Positions 8,741-19,180 of a DNA stretch of 23,324 nucleotides are shown one piece after another. The stretch covers positions 1 to 23,324 of the forward strand of contig JAIWNE010000237.1 of NCBI GenBank assembly GCA_025331445.1, read 5' to 3'. The notes under the pieces are model-generated. The model saw only the letters and a program-made list of their open reading frames with translations. It ran no database searches and was not told the DNA's origin. The stretch is from Blakeslea trispora. Its lineage: Eukaryota; Mucoromycota; Mucoromycetes; Mucorales; Choanephoraceae. The first letter of the stretch is position 1. Each line of letters begins with the position of its first letter. A program made the position numbers and the translations under genes.

Positions 8741-9970
8741 GTGTTTTGTCAAGACATTCGGTCATGAGCTCGTTATTGTCTTTGTGAAATAATTGATAAA
8801 CAGCATTGTATAAAGGAGAATAGTACTGGCTGCAGGTGTAAGTATATGCGAAAAAAGAGTCAATGTTGCAAGTTTTCGTGCTGAATTAAAGGAATTATTG
8901 AAACCTATCGCAAAGCATTCATGTCGAGTAATAAAGATAGACAAAGTTTGATAGAGCTGTAAAAAAAAGTGACATAATAAGAAAATGTATAGAGAATAGA
9001 GTATGATTCCATTAAAGGTATTCAGTGATAATTGAAAGAGGTTGTATTGAGCAATGTGACCCAACTGAATCCTTTGTTTACACTTGTGTTGCTTGCACAA
9101 GCAGCAGTAATTCAAAGCTATATCGTCTCTTAAAGATAGTGTATAAAGTTAAAATACTTGATCACCATCTTCTTTAAAATGTTTGCGTGTATTGTTATCG
9201 GCTTTAAAGACGTAATACAATAAGAAAGCTTACTGAAATATTTAAGATGAAATAAAGAAAATATCTCCATTAAGTGGTAAAGACTTGCAAGTCAAAGCTT
9301 TGCACGCAAAGCAACTTCATTTAAGGAAATAAAAAAAACTGGTAGTTTATTGCTATTATTGCAGTTGGTTATATAATATTTCTACAAGTTGAGATGAGCT
9401 TATATGGTTTGCATAGTCTGATCAGTCGTATGTTGCAAGTGAGATTCTCTTAGAGTCGATATTCTTGAAAAAAAAAAAAGAGTATTCTCCTACTGTAACC
9501 AATTAAAAAAAAGTAAAGGGATAGAAAAGTCAGCAGTACCAACAAGCGTAATCAAAAAAAAAACTCTGATCGGTCTTGAATATTTAACAGCAGATAGCTG
9601 TATTTAAACAAACTTCTTTACTTTGGATATATTAGGAAGGCATCCTATCCTAAAACAGAGTAAAGGAGTATAAAGAATCAAAGAGTAGTCTTTGACTGTA
9701 GCAACTAATGAGATAATATACATATTAATTTAAATAAAAAGCTTTGCTCTATCGATGGATACCAAAATCAAAAAATGTTTCGGTTTAATATACATCTACC
9801 AAAAGGGATCATTCATCAACCGACATCCTTAATCATCCAAAGACATTGTTTCCGATCAATGGTTTCTAATCAATAAAAGTTTTCATTTGTCCTTGATCAA
9901 GGAACGAATAATATGTTGCTCAACTCATTCGATTTGTATCAAAGCAGACAAAATTTGAAAAGAAAAAAAG
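8741..9970. other. Left untranslated region of element C, no gene seen
   Basis: This is AT-rich DNA between the subterminal region and the transposase promoter. A minus-strand ORF of 117 codons (9115-8762) has no recognisable motif, odd composition and no homologous counterpart in D, so I do not call it. Confidence 0.5.
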
Positions 9971-9978
9971 TATAAAAG
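9971..9978 (+). promoter_or_regulatory. TATA box of the element C transposase
   Basis: TATAAAAG lies 76 bp upstream of the transposase ATG. Element D has TATAAAAG 74 bp upstream of its own transposase ATG, and this matched spacing supports a real promoter. Confidence 0.55.
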
Positions 9979-10046
9979 AGTCAAAGAAAATAACACTTGA
10001 ATGTCCATATATTCTTTATTCTAAATCCATCAATTACCTTACCGAA

Positions 10047-12495
10047 ATGTCTGCTGTTATCGTTCAAGATGTCCCATGTGTTAACTGTACCTCTGGAAAC
10101 CAATGCGCCGGTTGTACTGCTGCTACTCTCGAAAAGCGTTACTACTGCCATTGCGATGGATGTGGTGTTCTTCCTTTGTCCAAGCGAATTGTAGACCAGC
10201 AAAAATATAAAGCTCATATCAAGAATGGAAAGTTCGAAGGCATGAGATATGCAAAGTGGAGACAAACCTACAGTAAGTATATGGCTTGTAAATAACAGCG
10301 ATTAGTTCTAGCTTGATTCATTTCTTTTCCGCTTAGATGGAAAGACTACTGTTGCTGGTACACCTGTATACTACCGTAAAAAGGTTGCCAAAACAACTGC
10401 TCCTGTCGATGAAGGTATGTAATTAGACACTTCTCAATTGTATTGTTGATCTGTATCTAACTTTTTTCTAGGTGATGCTCTTTCTACTGCTGTCGAGGTT
10501 CAAGAAGAAGATGAAGGTACCCCCATGGACTGTACCTCAGTTAAAGATGATCTTGATGATATTGAAGTTGACAATGTTCACGAAGAATCCTGTTATGAGA
10601 GTGATGGTTCATCCTCTGAAATTGTCTCTTATTGTAAGTAATACTCTATCATTCATGATTAGACTTATAGACTAACACAACGTCTTATTGTACACTTAGC
10701 TAATAAAATCCCTCAATCTGAATCCGCCAAAATCTCGGCTACAATGATCTCTTTTCTTCGCAACAACAACCTTCCAAACAAGCAGACTGAGGTGATCATG
10801 AAGGGCTTGAACCAACTCTTGGAAATTCAAGGTGACAACTTTCGTTTTCCTAAAAGCATGGCAACCTTTGTTGATAGAAGCCCACTCCAATCTTTCAGTA
10901 CAAGTGGCATTAAGCATTATGCAGTCTGTCCCTCCTGCCACCACTTGTCCAAATTGAGAAAGACCAATTCAAGCGAAGCCAGAGTCAGCTGCGACCGATC
11001 TCTAGTGAATGCTGTATACAAGCCAACTAATTCTGGTGAATTCTGTAATGGGGTGCTGTATGATGTTGAAAGTGCAAAGCTTGTCCCCAAGTTGGTCTAC
11101 CCTTACTGCTCGATTGTGGCCATCCTCAAAAAATTCTTCTTGAGAAAGGGCTTCGCTCAAAAGATCACTGCATGGAAGTCGCGTTGCTCTGGTGAAAAGT
11201 ATCTGCTTGATCTCTATGATGCTCCAGGTTTTTTGAATTTCAAGGCTGATTCTTCTGGTACACCGTTCGTTGCTCAGTCAGATTACAATTTGATGTTGTC
11301 CCTTAATGTAGATTGGTTCAGCCCATTTGAAGCCATTTACAGTGTGGGATGCATCTATATGACTATCATGAACCTGCCAAAACAACAAGGTAGAGATATG
11401 AAGGAGAACATGATCCTTGTAGGAGTGATTCCCGGACCAAAAGAGCCCTCAACCACTGCAATTAACCATTATCTTGCTCCAATGGTTGCAGATTTGAAGG
11501 TGCTACTGAACGGTGTTATGATGAAGATGATGAAACAAGATGGAAGCATTGAACATCATGAAGTAAAGGCGTGCTTGTTTTCAGTTAGCTCGGACTTGCC
11601 AGCTACCAAGAAGCTAGCTGGAAGCATGTCATTTAACAGTTTATATGGGTGTCATCTGTGCAAGACCCCTTTCTCAAGATTCGAAGGAACAGTCAATCAA
11701 AGAGATTATTGTAACTGGGAATGCAATAGTTGGGAAGAAAGAACAGCGGAAGAAACCAAGGCAAGTTCGAATGCATGGAGAAATGCAAAGAATGTCAATG
11801 AAAGAAGCATGCTCGAGAAAAGTAGTGGTGTCAGATATTCAATTTTGTTTGAATTACCCTACTTTTCGTACGATCTGATTACCATTGAGCCCATGCACGT
11901 TTTATACCTTGGTGTTGCCAAGAAGGCTCTGAAAACGATGTTGCCCAGGGATGCCTTTCTCAAAATAAAGGCTATAATGCAAGACAAGATTGAATACAAC
12001 CATCATGCTTCCTGTGGTCCCTTGGCCACAAAAATCACAAAAGAAGACTTTGCGTATGTTAAAGCATCCGAACTCAAAGATTTCATGACCTCTGTTGCCG
12101 AACATGTCCTTAGCCCACCCTTGCTCGATGCCTCTGATCACTCTTTGATCATGCATCTTATAAATGCACTTAAACTACTCAATGGAAAAGCTGTTAGAAA
12201 ATCCAACATAGAAGTTATGCATAGCCATCTTCTTACTTTCGCAAAAGGCTTTGAACAACGCTTTGGCAAACAAGCTGTAACACCAAATTTCCATTTCATG
12301 CTCCATCTTCGTCAGTGCATATACAAGTTTGGACCAATCTCTTGCTTCTGGGACTTTGGTTTTGAAAGAAACAACTTATTTGTTAAGAACATCAGTACCA
12401 GCCACAAGTCAGGTCTCGAAAAAACTTACATGGATAAAATGCAGTCTATTATCTTTGCCAACGATATTGAATCTGTCCCACACTATAGCTGTTAA
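10047..12495 (+). CDS. Tnp2-type CACTA transposase, 4 exons, intact
   Basis: Exons are 10047-10272, 10337-10414, 10472-10633 and 10700-12495. All three introns (64, 57 and 66 nt) are phase 1 with GTAAGT or GTATGT donors and TAG acceptors, giving 753 residues. Residues 11-45 hold a Cys-rich segment (CVNC, then CHCDGCG), a likely zinc-binding DNA contact. Residues 100-155 are acidic. The Tnp2 core follows: DYNLMLSLNVDWF (Asp360), IPGPKEP (about 399-405), NHYLAPMVADLK, SSDLPATKKLAG (Asp454) followed by a CHLC pair, then EPMHVLYLG (about 552-560), and FGFERNN (Glu711) near the C-terminus. Asp360, Asp454 and a downstream Glu, perhaps Glu711, are my candidates for the DDE triad. It would cut and join element ends in the nucleus. 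AATAAA follows at 12580. Confidence 0.85.
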
Positions 12496-13125
12496 ATCCA
12501 TTTTCTCTCTTTGTTCTCTCTTCTTTTCTCTTTTGATTATTTATAGACTGTTTTTAATTTTTCTTGTATTTTGTATTTAAATAAACTAGAGTTGTAAAAA
12601 AGAAAAGGAAAAGAATGTTATTTACATTTCGGAATAGCCAACTAAAATATATTATCCGAGTCATTTGTCTCGTGCAAATAAGATTTTATCTATATCAAGT
12701 ATTTTGTTGTTTCGTGACTGAATGGTGCTCTTGATTTTGTATAAACGGTGTCATCTTCATTACGAGTAGTCTTGAAAGAAAATAAAAAGGAGAGCCTGTG
12801 TTGAAATTGAGTCTTATATTTCAAGTCCATGTAGCACAAGTCTGTCAAATATGGAAATCACTTCCAAGGTGAAGCATCTTGGTCTTGAAAATACGAGGAT
12901 TGAACAATTGATGTAGACAGTTTGCAAATCGAAGATGCAGGATTAATATTTGATCTACTTTTGAGGCAGCGAGAATTTGATTTGCATGACTTTGTAATTT
13001 ACATTTATTCAATTCTCTAGATTTTAAAACGAGCCCCTAACCTCTTTCACCATAGCTTCTCTTTACTTTTCAAATATCAATAAAACCCAATATACGAAAC
13101 AACCGAGCAAATCTCAAGCAATGAT
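12496..13125. other. Intergenic region between transposase and ORF2 of C
   Basis: A pyrimidine-rich 3' stretch and an AATAAA at 12580-12585 suit the end of the transposase transcript. The rest is AT-rich with no ORF of note and presumably holds the ORF2 promoter. No strong TATA box is seen near 13126. Confidence 0.45.
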
Positions 13126-13806
13126 ATGGAGCTGGTATCTTTTGCAACAGACAGTCATCTTCATATAGAAGATATCTTTGAGCTTTCTGAAAAAGGCGGA
13201 GATCCTACAGGATATGAGCAGTTGCAGGAAGATGGCTGTGTTTTGGTCTCATTTGCCAAGAGAGAGCCTAATATTCTAAGCCAAGAAGACTTTGATTGCC
13301 TAAAAGTGTACTACTATAGGGTTTACGAGACACCACTTGAAGTGTCCAACATTGTACAAAAGCTAAAAAAGGTTAAAGTACTTGGCTATGTCTATAGATC
13401 CCGTATGACGGGTCGGGATAAGGGAACGCACATTTATGCTTACCGTCCTGACAATTTTGAAAGCGATGATTTAGATGGTGTATTGAACATCGGAAACGAA
13501 GAGCACTTGCGTGCTGGAACGGTTGAATACTTTTTCTTTCACCAAACTGTTTATCGTCAAGATAATGAATGCTTGACAACTAATCATTGTTTTGCATTCG
13601 TTAGCTGGTATAAAAATCCTCGCTTAAATAGCGAAGCACTTGCAACGGGTACAAGTGAGACAAATCGTCCTTTTCGCAAAGAGTATGAAGTCAAAAGCTC
13701 ATACAGCATTTTACCTGTACACAAGTTATACACACCGATACATATTCGTCACCTTGATATCGATAACATTTTTATCGTTCTTGGACTAACAAGAATGTTT
13801 CTCTAA
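13126..13806 (+). CDS. ORF2 accessory protein of element C (226 aa), function unknown
   Basis: A single exon starts at ATG 13126 and ends at TAA 13806. It has a clear homologue in element D (21881-22660). Shared landmarks in order are GYEQLQ (29-34; D: GYEQLQ reads GFEQLQ), a YY-x-x-VY segment, a KVLG core, a hydrophobic FFFHQT strand, and HCFAFVSWYK (D: HYLAFVRWF), then a SILPVHKLYTPIHI tail (D: SIIPVSHLHSQVAI). The His...AFV-W-(Y/F) motif resembles a domain I associate with C-terminal parts of some Tnp2-type proteins (DUF4216-like); this is uncertain. Conservation of position and motifs in two divergent elements argues for a function in transposition, such as DNA binding or regulation. AATAAA at 13812 follows, and the gene converges on ORF3 58 bp away. 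Confidence 0.75.
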   Translation: MELVSFATDSHLHIEDIFELSEKGGDPTGYEQLQEDGCVLVSFAKREPNILSQEDFDCLKVYYYRVYETPLEVSNIVQKLKKVKVLGYVYRSRMTGRDKGTHIYAYRPDNFESDDLDGVLNIGNEEHLRAGTVEYFFFHQTVYRQDNECLTTNHCFAFVSWYKNPRLNSEALATGTSETNRPFRKEYEVKSSYSILPVHKLYTPIHIRHLDIDNIFIVLGLTRMFL

Positions 13807-13864
13807 AAAGGAATAAACTTTTTTTTTTATGTTTTTATGCTCTTTATTTAACAAATGAAAAAAA

Positions 13865-15012
13865 CTACAAAAGTTCGTGATCTACAGCCCATGATGGTAG
13901 ATGTCTAATATTTTTAGTCTTTCTATTCGTGATGGTCTTGACTACTCGAGAGCCCGATCTGGTCGGTTCAAAGCTTTTGTTGAATCTGCGGTTGTCAGCA
14001 AGACGAAGCTCATCAAGCTTATCAAAGAACTCTGTACACTATACAATGATGTTTGTAAATACTTCACTTTCTTTTTATCTGTGTATCTATTTCCTCTGTT
14101 ACTCACACGTTGCTTTCTGTAGTGAGGAATTCCTCTGGCCCTGAACTGTTTGCCTTCTATGTCATACTCGTCTTCTTGGTCTGGTACCATTTCAGTTGTC
14201 AAGACTTGAAAGCATTCTTCATGAGAACCAAACACGTTGTACAAGTCATTCTTGTGACTCTCGTATGCTTGTCTTTTTCTATCCAAAAGCTAAACCAACA
14301 ATACAAGTACGTTGTTAAGTAAAAAGGGTACATAAAATTACTTTTTGCAAGCTCAACTTACATGTGTCTTACGAGTTTGATAGTTTTTTCTTTTTTTGTT
14401 AGAGTTTTGTTCACTCAAGCTCAAACTCGCCTGTCTCATTTTCTCTTTCTGATAATTGTATTGTTGGTGAAGTACGCTCTTGATGTACTTTTCAGGCAGA
14501 TCTCCTGGCCACAGGTAAGGTCTAACGATGCATCCATAAACTCTGTCTCTTAATGTTTTCTGAATGATTTGGGTCACATTGGGACCATTGTTAGGACTAT
14601 TGATTAAATGTTCATCAAGTTTCCAACCGATGACTCCCAACTGATTACGTTGCTCATCTAAGATAACTGACTAAAATGGCCATTAGACAATAATATTCTC
14701 AAATCAACAGGTATTAATACTAACACGAATCTGTTTGAGTTCTACTTTTGATCCAGGAAAACCATGTTTCTTCTCAGCAGCAGGCTTATTGTTTAACCTG
14801 GCCTTGAGTTCCTGACACTCAGCAGTCACTCGGTCACATTGTGTTTTGTACTGCTCCAAAGACTCATTTGTTTTGCCGAGAATCTGCAATACTTCCTCAA
14901 GTTTGCGTTCTACTGCAGAGTTGTTTGAACGACGGGAGAGATGGGAGCTAACAGATGGAATGGATCTGTTGTTGGCGTTGGAATTGTTGTTGGAGGTAAA
15001 AGTGTTGAACAT
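13865..15012 (-). CDS. ORF3 of element C: spliced coiled-coil protein (317 aa), function unknown
   Basis: The gene runs right to left in four exons: 15012-14725, 14670-14362, 14289-14107 and 14038-13865. The introns are 54, 72 and 68 nt, all in phase 0, with donors GTTAGT, GTAAGT and GTGAGT and acceptors TTTTAG, GTTTAG and TATAG. They join to one open frame of 954 nt. Residues 1-33 are Asn/Ser-rich. Residues 35-80 look like a coiled coil (VERKLEEVLQILGKTNESLE). The middle contains QLGVIGWKLDEHL and IVRPYLWPGDLPEKYI, and a basic stretch follows. The C-terminus has FFDKLDELRLADNRR and LPSWAVDHELL, matching the partial minus-strand gene at the right edge (FFSRLDDADRR, LPRWALNE). By position and oligomerisation potential it could be a TnpA-like end-binding factor. 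That is inference. Confidence 0.75.
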
Positions 15013-15421
15013 ATTGATGTTTTGGATACTAGTAAAAGAAAAACGGAAAGAATTAATAAAGCTGTCAGTTACAAAGCCTTTTATACTTGCAGCATTAAAT
15101 GCTACGATTTAAAGTAATTTGACACATTCGGAATCTGAATGAAACTTGGCTTGAGCGCCGAATAGATCAGGATAAAAAATAGATAGCTAAAAACCAATTA
15201 AAATTTTTTTGAGCTATTTTTCTCTTTCTTTTGTTCCCTTTTGTTTTCTTAAAACTCTTCCGAGTGGTTCATGGTATGTATCTCGTTATTAAAAAAAGAA
15301 AGATGTTTATTAATATGAATCAATGTATAGTATTGCAACACAAGTAATTGGTTTTAGTTGGTGCTATGTTTAGTGAGAAGGGGTAAGTGATCGATCATCT
15401 TTTTTTAAACCAAATCTAACA
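15013..15421. promoter_or_regulatory. Divergent promoter region between ORF3 and ORF4 of C
   Basis: This AT-rich gap of 409 bp lies between the start of ORF3 (leftward) and the start of the ORF4 candidate (rightward), so it should hold both promoters. No convincing TATA box or operator could be picked out. Confidence 0.35.
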
Positions 15422-15887
15422 ATGCCTTCCGTAGTAATCGATGGCTACTTACTCTATCCTAAAGATGTATCTAAAGGGCTAAAGAGGTCTATTATCTGTT
15501 ATACTGTAAGTAGAAAAAAGTCAATAAATGTTCATTTCTTTACTAATATTAACTTGGATTTATCCTATAGATGCTCTATCCTCTATCTTTATTGCAAAGG
15601 CTAGTGACCATGGTTACTAAAAGGTAAATAATTCATTTATTACTCATTTTCTCGATTGTTTCTAATGACTATTTCTTTATTTTGATAGCTTATTTCTGCT
15701 TTGTATCTATTGTTTATTGGTATCAAGAAGACATCTAGATGGATTCTACTCTATTCTGAATGAATGGCAAGAAAAATACGGCCAAAACGATGCATCTAAA
15801 GGTAAGTGTAGTATGTAAAGACTACCGCAGCTATGGCTGGGTAAAGAGGTAAAGAAGGGTATGGGGACCCAGTATATAGAGCATTAG
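15422..15887 (+). CDS. ORF4 of element C: small spliced protein candidate (85 aa)
   Basis: Exons are 15422-15505, 15571-15623, 15689-15801 and 15880-15887. Introns begin GTAAGT, GTAAAT and GTAAGT and end CCTATAG, TTGATAG and TATATAG. The four exons join to 258 nt in one frame ending in TAG at 15885-15887. The product starts MPSVVIDGYLLYPKDVSKGL, has a hydrophobic segment around LFLLCIYCLLV that could be a membrane helix or a protein core, and ends with a polar helix (FYSILNEWQEKYG). I recognise no family. Faint similarity to the exon remnant in element B is noted there. With short exons and no clear homologue, the model could be wrong in detail. Confidence 0.45.
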
Positions 15888-16484
15888 ATTAGCCAATGAT
15901 TTACGAATAAAGATCCAATGGATCGATCGTATAAACAATTTTTTTATTAAATAAACCAATAATATAAATGAATTCAAATGACGTTTTCCGCATTATATTT
16001 TAACCGAGTGGTAAATGAGTAATAATGAAAGGCATATCAGCCAATAAAGAAAAGTAATGAGTACCAAATAAAGCATACATCTTTAAACCAAGGTCAAATA
16101 GCAAAGGAGTGTATTTAAAATGTTTGTGTTAAAATGTAACGTGGGAGAGCCTATGGGAGTTTAAGAGTCTAAAGACCGAAGGAAACACAAAGAGCTTCTT
16201 TAAGCCAATGATATGAAGCATATTTCAATCAAAGGACCAAATGAGATCAAAGCATTGCCGCATATCAAGGCCTGTAACTCATAAAATTTCCCTGCTTAAA
16301 AATATTAACTAAACACAGGAAACAGCCTGAAGCTTATAATTTTTGCCCGCTTAAACAACTATAAATTTCACGTAGGATTAGGCCTGTTTTTAATACTATC
16401 AATTAAATGCCAAACTTGTCGCATGAGTTCGAAAATCAACTTCACACACGAAACGCCCTGTTCTATCGTGAAGTTCATAATTTT
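15888..16484. other. Right subterminal region of element C, no gene seen
   Basis: This is AT-rich DNA up to the right terminal repeat. Two short stretches, CCTGCTTAAAAAT and CCCGCTTAAAC (about 16288 and 16347), recall the CTGCTTAAA motif of the foldback blocks but are isolated. Nothing else is supported. Confidence 0.4.
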
Positions 16485-16513
16485 TTTTCTGTAGTGCTCA
16501 CTACACCTAATGG

Positions 16514-16558
16514 TTGTCCAATGTACAATGGACAAGTACAATGGACAAGATGTCCAAT
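16514..16558 (+). repeat. Palindromic and direct subterminal repeats at the left end of D
   Basis: TTGTCCA (16514-16520) is inverted against TGGACAA, and GTACAATGGACAA is repeated directly at 16523-16535 and 16536-16548, followed by TGTCCAAT. Element B has an analogous palindrome at the same place (TTGACCAACGTACGGTGGTCA, about 5284-5304). These may be protein-binding sites for end recognition. Confidence 0.55.
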
Positions 16559-16820
16559 ATATCCAAATTTACAACTTTCGATTTTGCTTATGAAACTTGC
16601 TATGTTTTTAGCTGCAAATGTTAAGGGTTGGTTAAGGTATTGAAAATTTCTTTCAAAATTGAAACTGGTTGCATTTTCATCAAGTTATACCCATTTATAT
16701 TTTAGAGCATGTCTTTAGTGCTTAAAGAATTCCGCTTCTCTGAAATTTTTGGCAGTGATTTTTTTTCTGCCTGATTTTTCCTACATTTTTTTATTTTTTT
16801 AGCTGAGGAGTTTAAATCTT

Positions 16821-19106
16821 TTTTTTTTTTTTGTCAAAAGCTGTTCTGTGCTGTACCAGAGGTATCTAATTTATTGTCTAACTGACTTGGTTGATGTTAG
16901 TAAAAATGTTGTATACTGAGATGATCAACACCGTCTACCATTTTTTATGAAATTACTTGCAAATATTTTTATATGTCTCCATTTTTTTTATTTTTATTTT
17001 ACATCGACATTTTCGCTCATTTTGTCTTGTATATGTTCTTCAACTTGTTACCAACATGTTGGTTAGTACTATCATTGTTATGCTTTCATTTCTTTCATTT
17101 TAGCGTTTGTGATTTACCTATTTGATAAATAAAATTAATTTGAAGCTAAGAGCCATAAATAAATGTTCATAAAAATTCAATCTGTTAAGAAAAATGTCCG
17201 AAAATTAAGTAATTTTTATTACGCTTAAAAAAGTAACCTCAATAAAAAAATCCATCTTAAAAAAAATAAAAGGTGTTAAAAAAAAGAAGTGACAAATAGA
17301 AAAAAAAGAGATAACGAAAAGGCATTAAGAAGCAATATCTGTAAAGGCTAAAAGTCAATCGAGTATAAAACAGGAAGCCTAGATAAATCAACAGCAAAAG
17401 AATTATTTCTTTGAAAAAAGTGAAAGATCATTACGTTCTCATCTTAACAGCATAAGCAATAACAACAATAGACTACACTACTCATTTCTTAACCTATTTC
17501 ACTCTTATATACCGTTCTAAGTAAAGATCCACTTTGATCCACATTCGTAACTATCAAAAACTGCAATAAAAGCTAATAAGTATTTGATTATCAAGTTGAC
17601 ATGCAAAATTTCATTATTTTATTGTAGATGAACAAGTTGTGAACAAAAGCGACAAACCTTACTTCACAATACAGGCTATTTGAAATAGACATAAGTATTT
17701 TTGAAGATTGAGACATGACTTACATGTTGTGTAAAAGTTGTTGTTAGGAAAGGCGTTGATCGGGTTTCGTCAAGTTGAGAACTGTTGTCATTTAGGAAAA
17801 AAAACCACTCATATTGTCCACAACTGTTTTCCTAGTTCTCCAGTAAATAAGGTGACGCGCGCTATTAAGTGCATACTGGCAATGACTGTAAGTTGAACTC
17901 CCTTACTAGCAAAGTTGAACTGAAATGCTTCATAAGTCTAACAAAAACAAAAGTTATTCTTTCTGACATTTTTAACTAGTCTTTTTATCTGTTATATTTT
18001 TAGTACTTCTGACATGACAACCTGTTGTTTCTTAATGTTTCTGCTTTATCGTGCTACAGTGATGAGTTTACTTTGTTAAGTCTTATCTATTTACGGGAAG
18101 TAAACCAGTCGAGACCTCTTGTAAAAAAAAAAAAGAATACGAATGTTTTTTTTGCTGGTGTTAAATTGACCACTTCCGAAAATTATACGCTGCCTTTTCT
18201 TTTGAAAAAGCTCATCATTCGGAAGTCATGAACATAACATGACATTTTGCTCGCCAAAGCCGAAACCAAGTTATGGAAACTCAATAAACCCTATGAATGC
18301 ATTTTCATTTTTACAAGAATTATACAAGCCTTTCTTTTTTCTTTGTCAAAAGCTTAAAATAGATCAATTGTTTTAACCCCATCTTTTTCAGGCGCTTTTA
18401 ATTTCTGTGATACTTCATCCAAAGATAAAAAAAAATAGAAGTTAAAGATGCTATCAAAACTATTCCCGATTGAGGGATAGCGCGATTTGAGTAAAAAGCG
18501 ATCGTTTCGTATAACTCTCTATAGTGGTGCCTTCGTTAGTGCCATTGTTGTGGGTTGCTTTAAGAAAGAAAGAAAGATAATTAGAGATCTCTTTTCCTTG
18601 TTTGAAGTTCGCGGAAAAAAATAATCAGGGCTTGTAGAACCTGTATGATTTATCGAGAAAAGAAGCCAGCGTCACTGATGGTTTTTCATGATCAAACTGC
18701 TTTACTGTATGAATTTGAATAGACTGGTCTAATTGTGAATGAATACCGAATACGAGTTATTTTCGTCTCATGGATTAGGAACAACCCATTAAAATTCATA
18801 CCTCAAAAGTGTGTTACATGTAGGTAGTGGGATTAGAAACTGTCTGAGATTAATAAATCTAAAACATCATTTCCATGATTATTTTTGGTATCGACATGTC
18901 ATGTTTATTGTCACGTCAAATCGGGATCAACTTAGCTTATCCTGAAAATTCATCTTTCGTGTAAAGAGTCGGGTAACAAAACTCACTTTATCTATCAAAC
19001 GCAATCTCAATTGAATTATAAATTATCATTGGTGTAGATGTGGTTGAATTAGGATGAACAGATCAATCGAGTACTTTAAATAAATTTTTTTAAAAAAGAT
19101 CATCAT
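16821..19106. other. Left internal region of element D, no gene seen
   Basis: About 2.3 kb of AT-rich DNA lies between the left-end homology and the transposase promoter. Short ORFs (for example 18025-18231) lack motifs and homologues. Polypurine and polypyrimidine runs are common. I see no terminal repeats marking another insertion. Confidence 0.45.
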
Positions 19107-19114
19107 TATAAAAG
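19107..19114 (+). promoter_or_regulatory. TATA box of the element D transposase
   Basis: TATAAAAG lies 74 bp upstream of the ATG at 19181, nearly the same distance as in element C. Confidence 0.5.
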
Positions 19115-19180
19115 GGTAGATGAATTGTAAAATATATTGACCCTCTCTTTTAAATTCCCAAAATATACTTTCCTATTGCT

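Larger units (their letters stand above)
8234..16496 (+). mobile_element. Element C: complete autonomous-type CACTA transposon, 8.26 kb
   Basis: Perfect 12-bp terminal inverted repeats, CACTACAGAAAA, lie at 8234-8245 and inverted at 16485-16496. A CT dinucleotide flanks both ends (8232-8233 and 16497-16498), consistent with a 2-bp target duplication; CACTA elements usually give 3 bp, sometimes 2. The element carries a spliced Tnp2-type transposase (10047-12495), ORF2 (13126-13806), antisense spliced ORF3 (15012-13865) and a small spliced ORF4 candidate (15422-15887). All are free of stops or shifts as read, so this copy may be capable of movement. Removing C restores a TGTAGTG-GCT-CACTACACC junction between B and D. 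Confidence 0.82.

Noticed and set aside
8762..9115. 117-codon minus-strand ORF in the left part of element C
   Set aside because: No motif, no counterpart in D, and low-complexity composition. It is probably chance in AT-rich DNA.
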